Position numbers and translations under genes: made by a program | In this document: piece by piece, positions 30,802 to 38,660 of the stretch | Numbering within the stretch: position 1 is the stretch's first letter | How the letters are laid out: every line of letters begins with the position of its first letter | Assembly (NCBI GenBank): GCA_964650705.1 | Contig: CAZYUJ010000008.1 | Location: 1-64,000, forward strand | Origin: Faeciplasma sp964650705 | GTDB taxonomy: Bacteria > Bacillota > Clostridia > Oscillospirales > Ruminococcaceae | Direction of reading: 5' to 3' | DNA: 64,000 nucleotides | The notes under the pieces: model-generated | Databases searched by the model: none | Seen by the model: only the letters and a program-made list of their open reading frames with translations | What the model was told of the DNA's origin: nothing

Positions 30802-32967
30802 TCACTCAAGTGCGAGTGAGATGACCTCCCAATAAGTGCTCTTAAGCTCATTATCACGGCCGATAAGGAAGGGATGGTTGATTCTTCCGTTGCTGTTGAG
30901 CCAGGAATGATCGTCATTGATGCCCCAGAAGACAACAGTATCTATAAGACCCTTTTCGGAATATTCCATGAAGAGCTTGAATGCCTGAACATAGGTGTTG
31001 TTATACTGCTTCATGAAGCTGTCTGTGAGGTTGACGGTCTTCGAATCGTCACTCCAAACGAAGCAGGACATATCCATCTCGGTGATCTCGATAGTGAAAT
31101 CGGGGTTATATTTTCTCAAGCCTTCGAGGATCTCTAAGTTCTTTCTGAGCTGATTGATGTCGGTGTTATAGGCAATATGCATCTGAAGACCGACACCGTC
31201 GACCTTAATACCGTCCTCAAGCATTGATTTGACAAGGTTATATACGCCCTGAGTTTTAGCGGTGCTCCATTCAAGGTTATAGTCGTTGATGATAAGACGG
31301 GCATTGGGATCTGCGGCAGCCGCTGCTTTGAATGCGGCTTCAATATAGTCATACTTGTCACCGTCTTTATCATAGTCCCCTACTATCTGGAGCCACTTCG
31401 AATCACGCAAGGTTCCGTCGTCATTAAACACTTCGTTTACGACGTCCCACGTGTCGATCTTGCCGGCATAGCGGGAAACGATGGTCGTTACGTGCTCGTC
31501 GATTCTGTCCAAAAGCTGTTTTGCAGTTGCGGCAGTTCCGCTTGTGCCCGACTTATAGAAGAACCAATCGGGGCACTGAGAGTGCCAGATGAGAGTATGT
31601 CCGCGCAATGTCACACCGTATTTCTCACCGAAATCAACGAACTTATCGACACTTGTGAAGTTGTATTTATTCTCGCTGGGATGCATAGCATCGGGCTTGG
31701 ATTCGTTTTCAAGGGTGAAGGTGTTATACTGCTTCATCATCGACTTAAAATCTTCCGAGCTTGTGCTGTTTAAGTACCATGAGTTGATGCATGCGCCGAC
31801 GTTGAAGTAATCCGAGAACGCTTCATACAAGGAAGGTGCGGAAGCGTCATATGAGGTCGTTGCCTTCTTCATTGCAGAAAGCTCGGATTTTTTGTATTCG
31901 TAATCGGTTCCGTAAAGCTGAGCGGCAAGAGTCTCGATCTCTTTATCGTCATCCTTATCATTATCATTATCATTATCGGGAGACGTGTTTTCAGGCTGAT
32001 ATTCGCCGCAGGTGATAGTTACCGTGTAATCGAACTTAACAGCGCCTACGCTTGAGCTGAAAGCGTAAGGGTTGAGGATGATAGCATAGGTACCGTCGGG
32101 GATATCACAGGACATTTTAACAGTTTTGGAGTCGAACTCGACAGTAGCCTCGGCTGCGCCGTCCCCTCTCGAATTGAAGTGGAGCTCGCAATGAGGCTTC
32201 TTGCCGTTCCAGCAAGTATCAATATTGGATGCGGTCAGAGTTATCTCGATGGAAGTGATGTATTCGAGCGGAACAGCAGACTCGATCACAGAGGTGATAT
32301 CGGGATAGTGAGTTCCCCAGCAGCTTTCAACATCACCTGTAACGGAGTTCGGTTTGCAATATGTGTCCCATTCGTTATCTAAGAATTCGCTGGAGAAGCT
32401 GCCGGACACGGTATATATACCGTCAGCGGGCTTGGGAGCATCTTCTGTGAGATAATTTCCGGAAACGAAATATTCACCGCCGTCAAACTTGATCCTGTAC
32501 CAGCCGTTAGCAGCCTTGCCCGTAACCTGAACCTTCTCGCCTTCTGAAAGTCCGCCGACGCGTTCGCTGTTTGCATCAGGTTTTTCACGGACGTTGACGC
32601 TCGACTTGGCGTACATGTAGACCTCACCCGAAATGTCCTCGACGGCAACGGTTGCCTCTGTGGTGGTGACAGTGGTGGCTTCGGTCGTGGTAGTGGTTGC
32701 TTCGGTAGTTGTTGCAACCGTGGTCGTAGCTTCGGTAGTGGTGGTTGTTGCCTCAGTCGTCGTGGGCTCAGTAGCAGTCACTTCGGGCGTAGTTGCGGTC
32801 GCTTCCGCGGCGACGTCATCAGAAGTAGTTACCGATTCCTCAGGGGTGGTCACCGTTGAGGGCGACTCGACCTCGTCATTAGGTTTTTGGGGAGCACAGG
32901 CGGTCAATGAAAGAATCAGAACCGCAAGCGCCATGATGAATGATAGTGTTCTTCGCAAATGATTCAT
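30802..32967 (-). CDS. Modular GH10 endo-xylanase with SH3b and binding-module-like region, lipoprotein
   Basis: A 721-residue surface enzyme. In order: lipoprotein signal (LSLTAC, Cys about 24), long Thr-rich linker (about 38-108), SH3b domain (about 115-178; VNVREKPDAN, GWYRIKF, YFVSGNYL), a beta-rich region (about 185-312) with several Trp and a final VTITC strand that looks like a carbohydrate-binding module of unassigned family, an Asp/Asn-rich linker (about 318-335), then GH10 with acid/base about E512 (WDVVNEVFND) and nucleophile about E630 (EITEMDMSC). The architecture parallels the SH3b-xylanase at 1.4-3.1 kb plus an extra module. Confidence 0.92.
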   Translation of the reverse strand: MNHLRRTLSFIMALAVLILSLTACAPQKPNDEVESPSTVTTPEESVTTSDDVAAEATATTPEVTATEPTTTEATTTTTEATTTVATTTEATTTTTEATTVTTTEATVAVEDISGEVYMYAKSSVNVREKPDANSERVGGLSEGEKVQVTGKAANGWYRIKFDGGEYFVSGNYLTEDAPKPADGIYTVSGSFSSEFLDNEWDTYCKPNSVTGDVESCWGTHYPDITSVIESAVPLEYITSIEITLTASNIDTCWNGKKPHCELHFNSRGDGAAEATVEFDSKTVKMSCDIPDGTYAIILNPYAFSSSVGAVKFDYTVTITCGEYQPENTSPDNDNDNDKDDDKEIETLAAQLYGTDYEYKKSELSAMKKATTSYDASAPSLYEAFSDYFNVGACINSWYLNSTSSEDFKSMMKQYNTFTLENESKPDAMHPSENKYNFTSVDKFVDFGEKYGVTLRGHTLIWHSQCPDWFFYKSGTSGTAATAKQLLDRIDEHVTTIVSRYAGKIDTWDVVNEVFNDDGTLRDSKWLQIVGDYDKDGDKYDYIEAAFKAAAAADPNARLIINDYNLEWSTAKTQGVYNLVKSMLEDGIKVDGVGLQMHIAYNTDINQLRKNLEILEGLRKYNPDFTIEITEMDMSCFVWSDDSKTVNLTDSFMKQYNNTYVQAFKLFMEYSEKGLIDTVVFWGINDDHSWLNSNGRINHPFLIGRDNELKSTYWEVISLALE
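32630..32850. repeat. Low-complexity Thr-coding repeats inside the xylanase
   Basis: Irregular repeats encoding Thr-Thr-Glu-Ala-Thr units of the linker between lipid anchor and SH3b domain. Such linkers are probably O-glycosylated. A similar tract is at 1495-1660. Confidence 0.7.
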
Positions 32968-33028
32968 AGTGATCCTCCGATCATGAATTTTTAGTTATAT
33001 TAAATCATCTAACTTGGCATAAGTCAAG

Positions 33029-34165
33029 CTAAATGTTTCCTCCGCAGGCTTTATAGTCCATCAAAAGCTCAACAACGCGGTAATAGCTCTTGATGCCGTC
33101 GGAAACGTCATTGAGCTTCAAGGTCGCATCGGTAAGAGCTTCGGAGACTGCTTCGACCGTTTCGGTCGGAATGATCTCCTTCTCCTCGTTTTTCTCCCAA
33201 TAATCGGCGGTGAAGGATGCGATATCGTTCGACCAAACTATCGAAGGAACGATAGAGATTATCCTAATGTATTCTTCCTCATATTCTGTGCCGACGAGGT
33301 TTTTCGCATCGGCATAGAGATAATACAGAGCATCCAAGCAGCCGCTGTACTTAACGGCATCATCATTTGAAGAGAAGCACGCTATCATTGAAATGAAGTT
33401 GGCTTCATCCTCTTGAATTATGCCTTTGAGATGTGCAAGCTCGTGGCAAAGGGTCGAGGGCTTTGCGATATCCTGTGTATCTCGGTTATATGTAGCTTCC
33501 ATGGTGAAAGGGATATAAAGTCCGATCACGCCCTCCTGTGACATGAAGAAGGAATTATATATCGGCTTCGGAGTTGAATAGTATCCCGAAAGCTGAGAAT
33601 AGGTTGAGGAGATGTTTTTCATCGCCTCAATGCACTCATCCCGATAATCATTGTCCAAAACGATGTATCCGTCATCGTTGCGTGTGAAATTATCGCTCAG
33701 ATCTGCTACCTGATGTGCGACAGCCTCAAGGGTTTCAAGCAACAGCTCTTCGGTATGCTCGGTCTCCTCGAAATATCGGGACGAGAAGGTTGAGCACTGA
33801 TACATTATAAAGCAATTCAGTGTCTCGGTTACAAGGATGTACAGAACCACCCACAAAACGAACTTCAGAGCGAAGTTCCTTACTTTTTTGCGTGCCGGCT
33901 TATCTTTTCGCTTGATCGTCGCAAAAACGATCAGCGCAGGGATCCCTATGAGAACGATCGCAACGCCGAGAATTATCAGCCATTCGCCGAGGGCAAACGG
34001 GAATACTCCCGAAAGCCACATCAGAGGAAGTGAAATTATCGGGAAGACCTTTTGAACGTAGAAATCGGAAAAAGGTTCGCTGATGCGGGCAATGATGTTT
34101 ATAAGTATCATCGTAACAAAGCCGATAATAAGGATCAGGTTTGATATTTTTATTTTCTTAGTCAT
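33029..34165 (-). CDS. DUF3810 family membrane protein with HExxH motif
   Basis: A 378-residue protein with three N-terminal hydrophobic segments (about 8-27, 58-85 and 100-122) and a large extracytoplasmic or cytosolic domain containing HELAHLKGIIQEDEANF, an HExxH zinc-metalloprotease signature with a downstream Glu. This combination is that of DUF3810 proteins, whose substrate is unknown. Proteolytic activity is inferred only from the motif. Its start overlaps the end of the upstream CDF transporter gene by 8 bases, so translation is probably coupled. Confidence 0.78.
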   Translation of the reverse strand: MTKKIKISNLILIIGFVTMILINIIARISEPFSDFYVQKVFPIISLPLMWLSGVFPFALGEWLIILGVAIVLIGIPALIVFATIKRKDKPARKKVRNFALKFVLWVVLYILVTETLNCFIMYQCSTFSSRYFEETEHTEELLLETLEAVAHQVADLSDNFTRNDDGYIVLDNDYRDECIEAMKNISSTYSQLSGYYSTPKPIYNSFFMSQEGVIGLYIPFTMEATYNRDTQDIAKPSTLCHELAHLKGIIQEDEANFISMIACFSSNDDAVKYSGCLDALYYLYADAKNLVGTEYEEEYIRIISIVPSIVWSNDIASFTADYWEKNEEKEIIPTETVEAVSEALTDATLKLNDVSDGIKSYYRVVELLMDYKACGGNI

Positions 34166-35321
34166 GGTGATTCATATCTTTATCGACGGTTATTACGAAG
34201 AAATATTTGCCGTCACTTGGATATTCTTCGGATAGGAGCTGTCGAATTCGGTGAAGATCAACGTGTGTGTCAACGGGTTCAACGATATCAAAGAGGACAT
34301 TTGTGTGAGTCGGGCCGTCAACGATCCTGAAGTCGTGGAAGCTGAGGTCAGAGCTGTACTCGTTTAATACCGACTCAGTTATTTCATATAATTCTTGGCG
34401 AATGGGATTTGAATAGTCGATTGGGTCCATATGGATAGTGAGCATCACTCCGAGTGCATAGTGTGCCAGCCGCTCGATATTGTCTATCTCATCGTGAATA
34501 GCTATCATATCGCCGGAAGCATCGACCTCAACATGGCAGGAAGCAAAGTTTGCGCCGACACCGTAGTTATGGATGATAAGATCGTGGATGCCGTTAACGT
34601 GTTCACTTGATAACACAAGATCGGTTATGGAATCTACAAGCTCTTTCGAGGGTGGAATGCCGAGCATCGGGTCTATCGTTTCCTTGACCATTTTCAGTGA
34701 CGAGAGAACCAGGAAAAGAGACACCAAAAGACCGACGTAGCCGTCGATATTGATCTCGAAAACGCCCATTATTATGACGCTCAAAAGAACGGACGAAGTC
34801 GAGATGACATCATTTCTTGAATCCATGGCTGCGGCACGGATAGCATCGGAATTGATTGCTTTTGCAAAATCAAGATATGTAAACATTTGAATCAGCTTTA
34901 ATATGATCGCGGCGATCAGCGTGACATAGGTCATCCAGGAAAGCGAAAGCTCTTCGGGAGTAATTATCTTATCGATCGAGCTTTTTGCGAACAAAGCACC
35001 GATCACAAGCACCAAAAGTGCAACCAAAAGCGCTGTTATCTGCTCGAATCTTGCGTGACCGTAGGGGTGGTCTTTATCGGCAGGCTTGCTTGAGATCTTG
35101 AAGCCTATCATCGTCAAAACCGATGAGCCGACGTCCATGAGGTTGTTGACGCCGTCCGCAATGACGGTGATAGAATTGGAGATCAAGCCGATCACAAGTT
35201 TGATGATAAACAGCAAAGCATTCGTGCATATGCCGAAGATGCCCGAAACCGTTCCGTATCGCTCACGGACTTTGGGATCTGTCACGTTTTGATGATCCTT
35301 TATTAAAAGCTTTTTTAGCAT
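34158..35321 (-). CDS. Cation diffusion facilitator family transporter
   Basis: A 387-residue CDF antiporter with six membrane segments, expected to export divalent metals such as Zn2+, Fe2+ or Mn2+. The metal site residues lie in ADGVNNLMDVGSS (TM2) and AAAMDSRNDVIS (TM5). KDHPYGHARFEQ follows TM2. The C-terminal domain (about 215-387) is the ferredoxin-like cytoplasmic module. The ATG at 35321 is supported by AAGAAGG upstream. The metal cannot be read from sequence. Confidence 0.93.
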   Translation of the reverse strand: MLKKLLIKDHQNVTDPKVRERYGTVSGIFGICTNALLFIIKLVIGLISNSITVIADGVNNLMDVGSSVLTMIGFKISSKPADKDHPYGHARFEQITALLVALLVLVIGALFAKSSIDKIITPEELSLSWMTYVTLIAAIILKLIQMFTYLDFAKAINSDAIRAAAMDSRNDVISTSSVLLSVIIMGVFEINIDGYVGLLVSLFLVLSSLKMVKETIDPMLGIPPSKELVDSITDLVLSSEHVNGIHDLIIHNYGVGANFASCHVEVDASGDMIAIHDEIDNIERLAHYALGVMLTIHMDPIDYSNPIRQELYEITESVLNEYSSDLSFHDFRIVDGPTHTNVLFDIVEPVDTHVDLHRIRQLLSEEYPSDGKYFFVITVDKDMNHHD

Positions 35322-35412
35322 GGAAAAGCCTTCTTTCAATATATTATAAATTCAGTATATCACACTGGCAAAATATTTCAAGGTACAGAATTTACTAAAT
35401 CACTTTCAGCAA

Positions 35413-35444
35413 TAAAAAAGCTCCCGAATACGAGAGCTTTTCTG
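35413..35444 (-). terminator. Terminator of the pcrA operon
   Basis: On the minus strand AAGCTCTCG pairs with CGGGAGCTT, followed by six T. Confidence 0.8.
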
Positions 35445-35454
35445 TTTTTATAAT

Positions 35455-36195
35455 TTATGCAGTTATCAACTTTTTCTTATCACCGATATGCCAAGGAAGG
35501 ATCATAAGAGCCATCAATCCTCCGAGAATTGCAGCACACGGGAAGATATACCACGGGTCGCCCAAAACCTCAGGCAGGAATTCGAACGGTGTATCCCGCG
35601 CACCGTTAAGGAACACAAAGTCAGTATCCAAGGCTTTGTTCAAAAAATACGTCGGGATGCAGTAGATGAGCACTGAGGCATATGACCACTTGAAATACTT
35701 ATATGTGGGTCGTTCACCGTTGATGACGAGAAGTATCGGGAAGAGTATCAAACAAATATGTACGGTATAGGAATGAAGGTGCATTGCATTCAAGAAGGGC
35801 AAAGAAGTCCATGTAGGAGTCAGAAGCGCCATTGATGCACCCGGAATCCCCAAAGCATAAAGTATCTGTGCAATTATCTTGCTCCTTGTGAACAGATATA
35901 CGAACGAGAGAATGAGGTTGATACCGCAAATATGGAAAGGAAGATAATCGGCCTCCCACTCACCGACCACAAGACAAAAAATATCTTTAAAGATCTCGTT
36001 AGCCAAAAGAGAACATCCGACTATAACCATCATCGTCCATCTCCCCTTTTTGCCGAGACGTTTGAAAAGAAGAGCCAATCCGACTATGATTGCGATCGCA
36101 GCCAGGATCGATAAGATGTGAAACGTGTCGAAAAGCTTGAAACCGACACCGTCGGGAATGTTTGATTTTGTATACCAAAAATACTCGAAATTCAT
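35455..36195 (-). CDS. YwaF/TIGR02206 family membrane protein
   Basis: A 246-residue protein with about seven hydrophobic segments and the family signature LPFHICGINLIL, followed by LHSYTVH. The TIGR02206 family is widespread in Firmicutes and has no assigned function. It is the last gene of the operon that starts with pcrA, 21 bases after yfbR, and precedes a terminator. Confidence 0.82.
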   Translation of the reverse strand: MNFEYFWYTKSNIPDGVGFKLFDTFHILSILAAIAIIVGLALLFKRLGKKGRWTMMVIVGCSLLANEIFKDIFCLVVGEWEADYLPFHICGINLILSFVYLFTRSKIIAQILYALGIPGASMALLTPTWTSLPFLNAMHLHSYTVHICLILFPILLVINGERPTYKYFKWSYASVLIYCIPTYFLNKALDTDFVFLNGARDTPFEFLPEVLGDPWYIFPCAAILGGLMALMILPWHIGDKKKLITA

Positions 36196-36216
36196 ATTTC
36201 CACCTCAAATTAATGA

Positions 36217-36801
36217 TTACAACTCGTCGAGAGTCAAGGAATATGCGGGCAGGAACTCCTCCAAAAAGATATCTGCTTCGGGTAAAGACATCTTTTTGAT
36301 AGCTTCAAGCGTCTGACGTTCAGCACTCAAAAAATCGCTGTTGCCTGTTTGACGTTCTTCGATACATTTTATAAGCGCAGATATCTTATCGGCGGCTTTA
36401 ACGATAATGCGAACATCGGGATCGGATTCGTCGTCGAAAATATCTTTATAGCTGTCACGAAGATCCTCAGGAATTCCGAGCAAAAGCTTTTCTGTTGCCG
36501 CCTTTTCAACGTCCTTATAGGCTTCGCTGATTATCGGGCTGTAATACTTTACGGGAGTCGGAAGATCGCCTGTGATTATCTCCGGGACATCATGATACAG
36601 GGCGATCTTTATAGCCTTGCAGGCATCCACATTTCCGCCGAGGCGCTTATTTTTTATCTCACAAAGGAGATGAGCGAGCATCGCGACCTCCAAGGAGTGT
36701 TCGGCAATGTTTTCGCTTCGGGTGTTTCTCATCAATCCCCAACGTGTGATGTATTTCATTCGCGAGGTAAGGGCAAAGAAGTTGTTATCATTAACGCTCA
36801 C
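36217..36801 (-). CDS. yfbR: HD-domain 5'-deoxynucleotidase (YfbR type)
   Basis: A 194-residue HD phosphohydrolase that removes phosphate from deoxynucleoside 5'-monophosphates. The sequence follows YfbR: SRMKYITRWGLMRNTRSENIAEHSLEVAML, the metal pair ALYHDVPEIITGDLPTPVKYY, and a downstream Asp in KAADKISALI. Length is typical. The start overlaps the end of the DUF4364 gene by ATGA. Confidence 0.9.
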   Translation of the reverse strand: MSVNDNNFFALTSRMKYITRWGLMRNTRSENIAEHSLEVAMLAHLLCEIKNKRLGGNVDACKAIKIALYHDVPEIITGDLPTPVKYYSPIISEAYKDVEKAATEKLLLGIPEDLRDSYKDIFDDESDPDVRIIVKAADKISALIKCIEERQTGNSDFLSAERQTLEAIKKMSLPEADIFLEEFLPAYSLTLDEL

Positions 36802-37391
36802 AGCTCATCAACCTCCTTCAGATCGGGCTTATATTCTTCGTTATTAACGGCGAAATCCAAGATCTTGCCGTAAAACTCGGAAGGATTAAGCATGATCTTG
36901 TCGGCAAGCATGTTGGCTTGTTCTTTATCAGGTGCGAAAAGCTTGAGATCCATCAAGACCATTGTGCCGTCCGTGCAAAGGCAATTTACGGCGTAGCCGC
37001 GATTTTGCTCGGTTACGGATACCTTCACATCGCGGTCATTCTTAAGCTTTGCAAAGAATTTCAGTCCCGACGACAGTATGCGCTCTCGGAAGGATCTTGG
37101 AACGATCTTTTTAAAATCATCAGCTCCTGCTCTGGCGATCTCAGACAAGACATAATACTCCTCACCGTCACGCTCCTCTATCGTTATAGTGCCCGATTCA
37201 AGCATTTGATTCATTGCTTCCATAAAGACGAAGTAGTTGAGCACACCGTCATTGGTTGCGATATCTGTGAGCTGATCGGGAGTTATGGGGCGATTTATCT
37301 GTTTCAGAAAATAGCAAATAAGTATCTTAACAGCATAGGTATCCGTTAAGTTAAGCATATTAGGGGTAACGTATTTATCAAAATTGGCCAT
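36798..37391 (-). CDS. DUF4364 family protein
   Basis: A 197-residue cytosolic protein of the DUF4364 family found in Clostridia. The N-terminal 90 residues look like a winged helix (LTDTYAVKILICYFLKQIN, PITPDQLTDIA), the rest is alpha/beta. A regulatory role is possible but unproven. It overlaps yfbR by 4 bases and follows the aroA-like gene by 18. Confidence 0.8.
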   Translation of the reverse strand: MANFDKYVTPNMLNLTDTYAVKILICYFLKQINRPITPDQLTDIATNDGVLNYFVFMEAMNQMLESGTITIEERDGEEYYVLSEIARAGADDFKKIVPRSFRERILSSGLKFFAKLKNDRDVKVSVTEQNRGYAVNCLCTDGTMVLMDLKLFAPDKEQANMLADKIMLNPSEFYGKILDFAVNNEEYKPDLKEVDEL

Positions 37392-37409
37392 AAAATAATA
37401 TATCCTTAA

Positions 37410-38639
37410 TTAGTAGTTACTGTTTGTGTAATCGGCAATGCCGCCGACGCGTCTGAAATCGTCGAAGAAGGTGGGATATTTGCGTGCGATGCACTCAACA
37501 TTTTTAATGATGACAGGCTCTTGGCACATGGTCGTCAAAATCGCTGATGCCATTGCAATTCTATAATCGGAATAGGAGTTTATCACGCCGCCTCGAAGCT
37601 TTTTGACTCCTTCGATCTCAATAGCATTTGGCAAGGCTTTTGCCTTTCCACCCACTGAATTTATCATCTCACAAACACGATCGATATATCCGTCGAACTC
37701 ACGATAATCGGTTTTTATGCCGGTTATACGGCTTTTCCCGTGAAGTGAGCAGGCATATACCGCAAGGATCGGGACGAGAGTGATTATATCTTTAGCGTCA
37801 ACGTCAAAGCCTTTACAGTCACTCGACTGAGCATTTCTTATGATTTCGAAGATGACCTTTTCGGGCTGTGCGGACATAGCATCAAGTCCCGTGACACGGA
37901 CGTTGCTTGTGATCGCATTTGCCACCACGAAGTTTGCGGCAAGCGAGAAATCCCCGCCTATCTCGGTGTCAGCCATGCTGTAATGCTGTCCGCCGCGAAT
38001 GATATACACGCCGTTTGCATATGCTGTCGGGATCTTTGCTTCCTTCAAGACCTCAGCGGTAAGATCGGTACCTGCACGAGAGGACTCTTTCGAAGAGACG
38101 ATTATCATGCTGTCAGTCTCATTATGAGGAAGTGAGAGCAAAAGTCCCGATATATAGGAGTAGCTGTCAGCATAATGCTCGCCCGAAGGGTATTTCCCCT
38201 TAACGGTGAAGGGCATTTTTCCGTGATAATCGAATTCGATATCCTTCACGTCCAACAGCTTCATAAGGCTGTCAAAGCGCTCGTCAAGCAAAGTTTCGCT
38301 TCCGCAAAAAGTTGCATCGATCCTTTCAAAGCAGCAAACGAACGGAAGCATGAGCATTAACGTCTCGTGAGATTCACGGCAGTCAATACGTGCCTCATGC
38401 ACAGGGCGGAAAGAATAGAATATAACGCTGTTTCCAACGATCTCAAAGCTTGCGCCGACCGCTTTCAATGCGTCAAGAGTTGCACAAACGTCGTCCGAAA
38501 AGCTGACGTTTCGAACTGTTGCGGACGGTACTCGCTCAGAAGAAAGAGCAGCACAGATCAGCTTTCTGTGAGCTTCATATCCCGAGGGAACAGCGGTGAC
38601 TGTGCCCAAAAGCTTTCTTGGGATTATCCTTATATCCAT
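37410..38639 (-). CDS. Divergent EPSP synthase-like protein (AroA paralogue)
   Basis: A 409-residue protein with the two-domain inside-out barrel signature of 5-enolpyruvylshikimate-3-phosphate synthase. Recognisable family landmarks are SDDVCATLDALKAVGA, GGDFSLAANFVVAN, SYSDYRIAMASAIL and ARKYPTFFDDFRRVGG. Important residues are altered: the N-terminal PSKSxxxR loop is PSGYEAHR (the catalytic Lys is Gly20), and the GNSGTTMR-type loop is replaced by DCRESHETL. No other shikimate gene is nearby. It may be a divergent enzyme with a different substrate or a non-catalytic paralogue. It lies in the operon after pcrA. Confidence 0.7.
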   Translation of the reverse strand: MDIRIIPRKLLGTVTAVPSGYEAHRKLICAALSSERVPSATVRNVSFSDDVCATLDALKAVGASFEIVGNSVIFYSFRPVHEARIDCRESHETLMLMLPFVCCFERIDATFCGSETLLDERFDSLMKLLDVKDIEFDYHGKMPFTVKGKYPSGEHYADSYSYISGLLLSLPHNETDSMIIVSSKESSRAGTDLTAEVLKEAKIPTAYANGVYIIRGGQHYSMADTEIGGDFSLAANFVVANAITSNVRVTGLDAMSAQPEKVIFEIIRNAQSSDCKGFDVDAKDIITLVPILAVYACSLHGKSRITGIKTDYREFDGYIDRVCEMINSVGGKAKALPNAIEIEGVKKLRGGVINSYSDYRIAMASAILTTMCQEPVIIKNVECIARKYPTFFDDFRRVGGIADYTNSNY

Positions 38640-38660
38640 ATTAACCTCCGATCATTTTGG

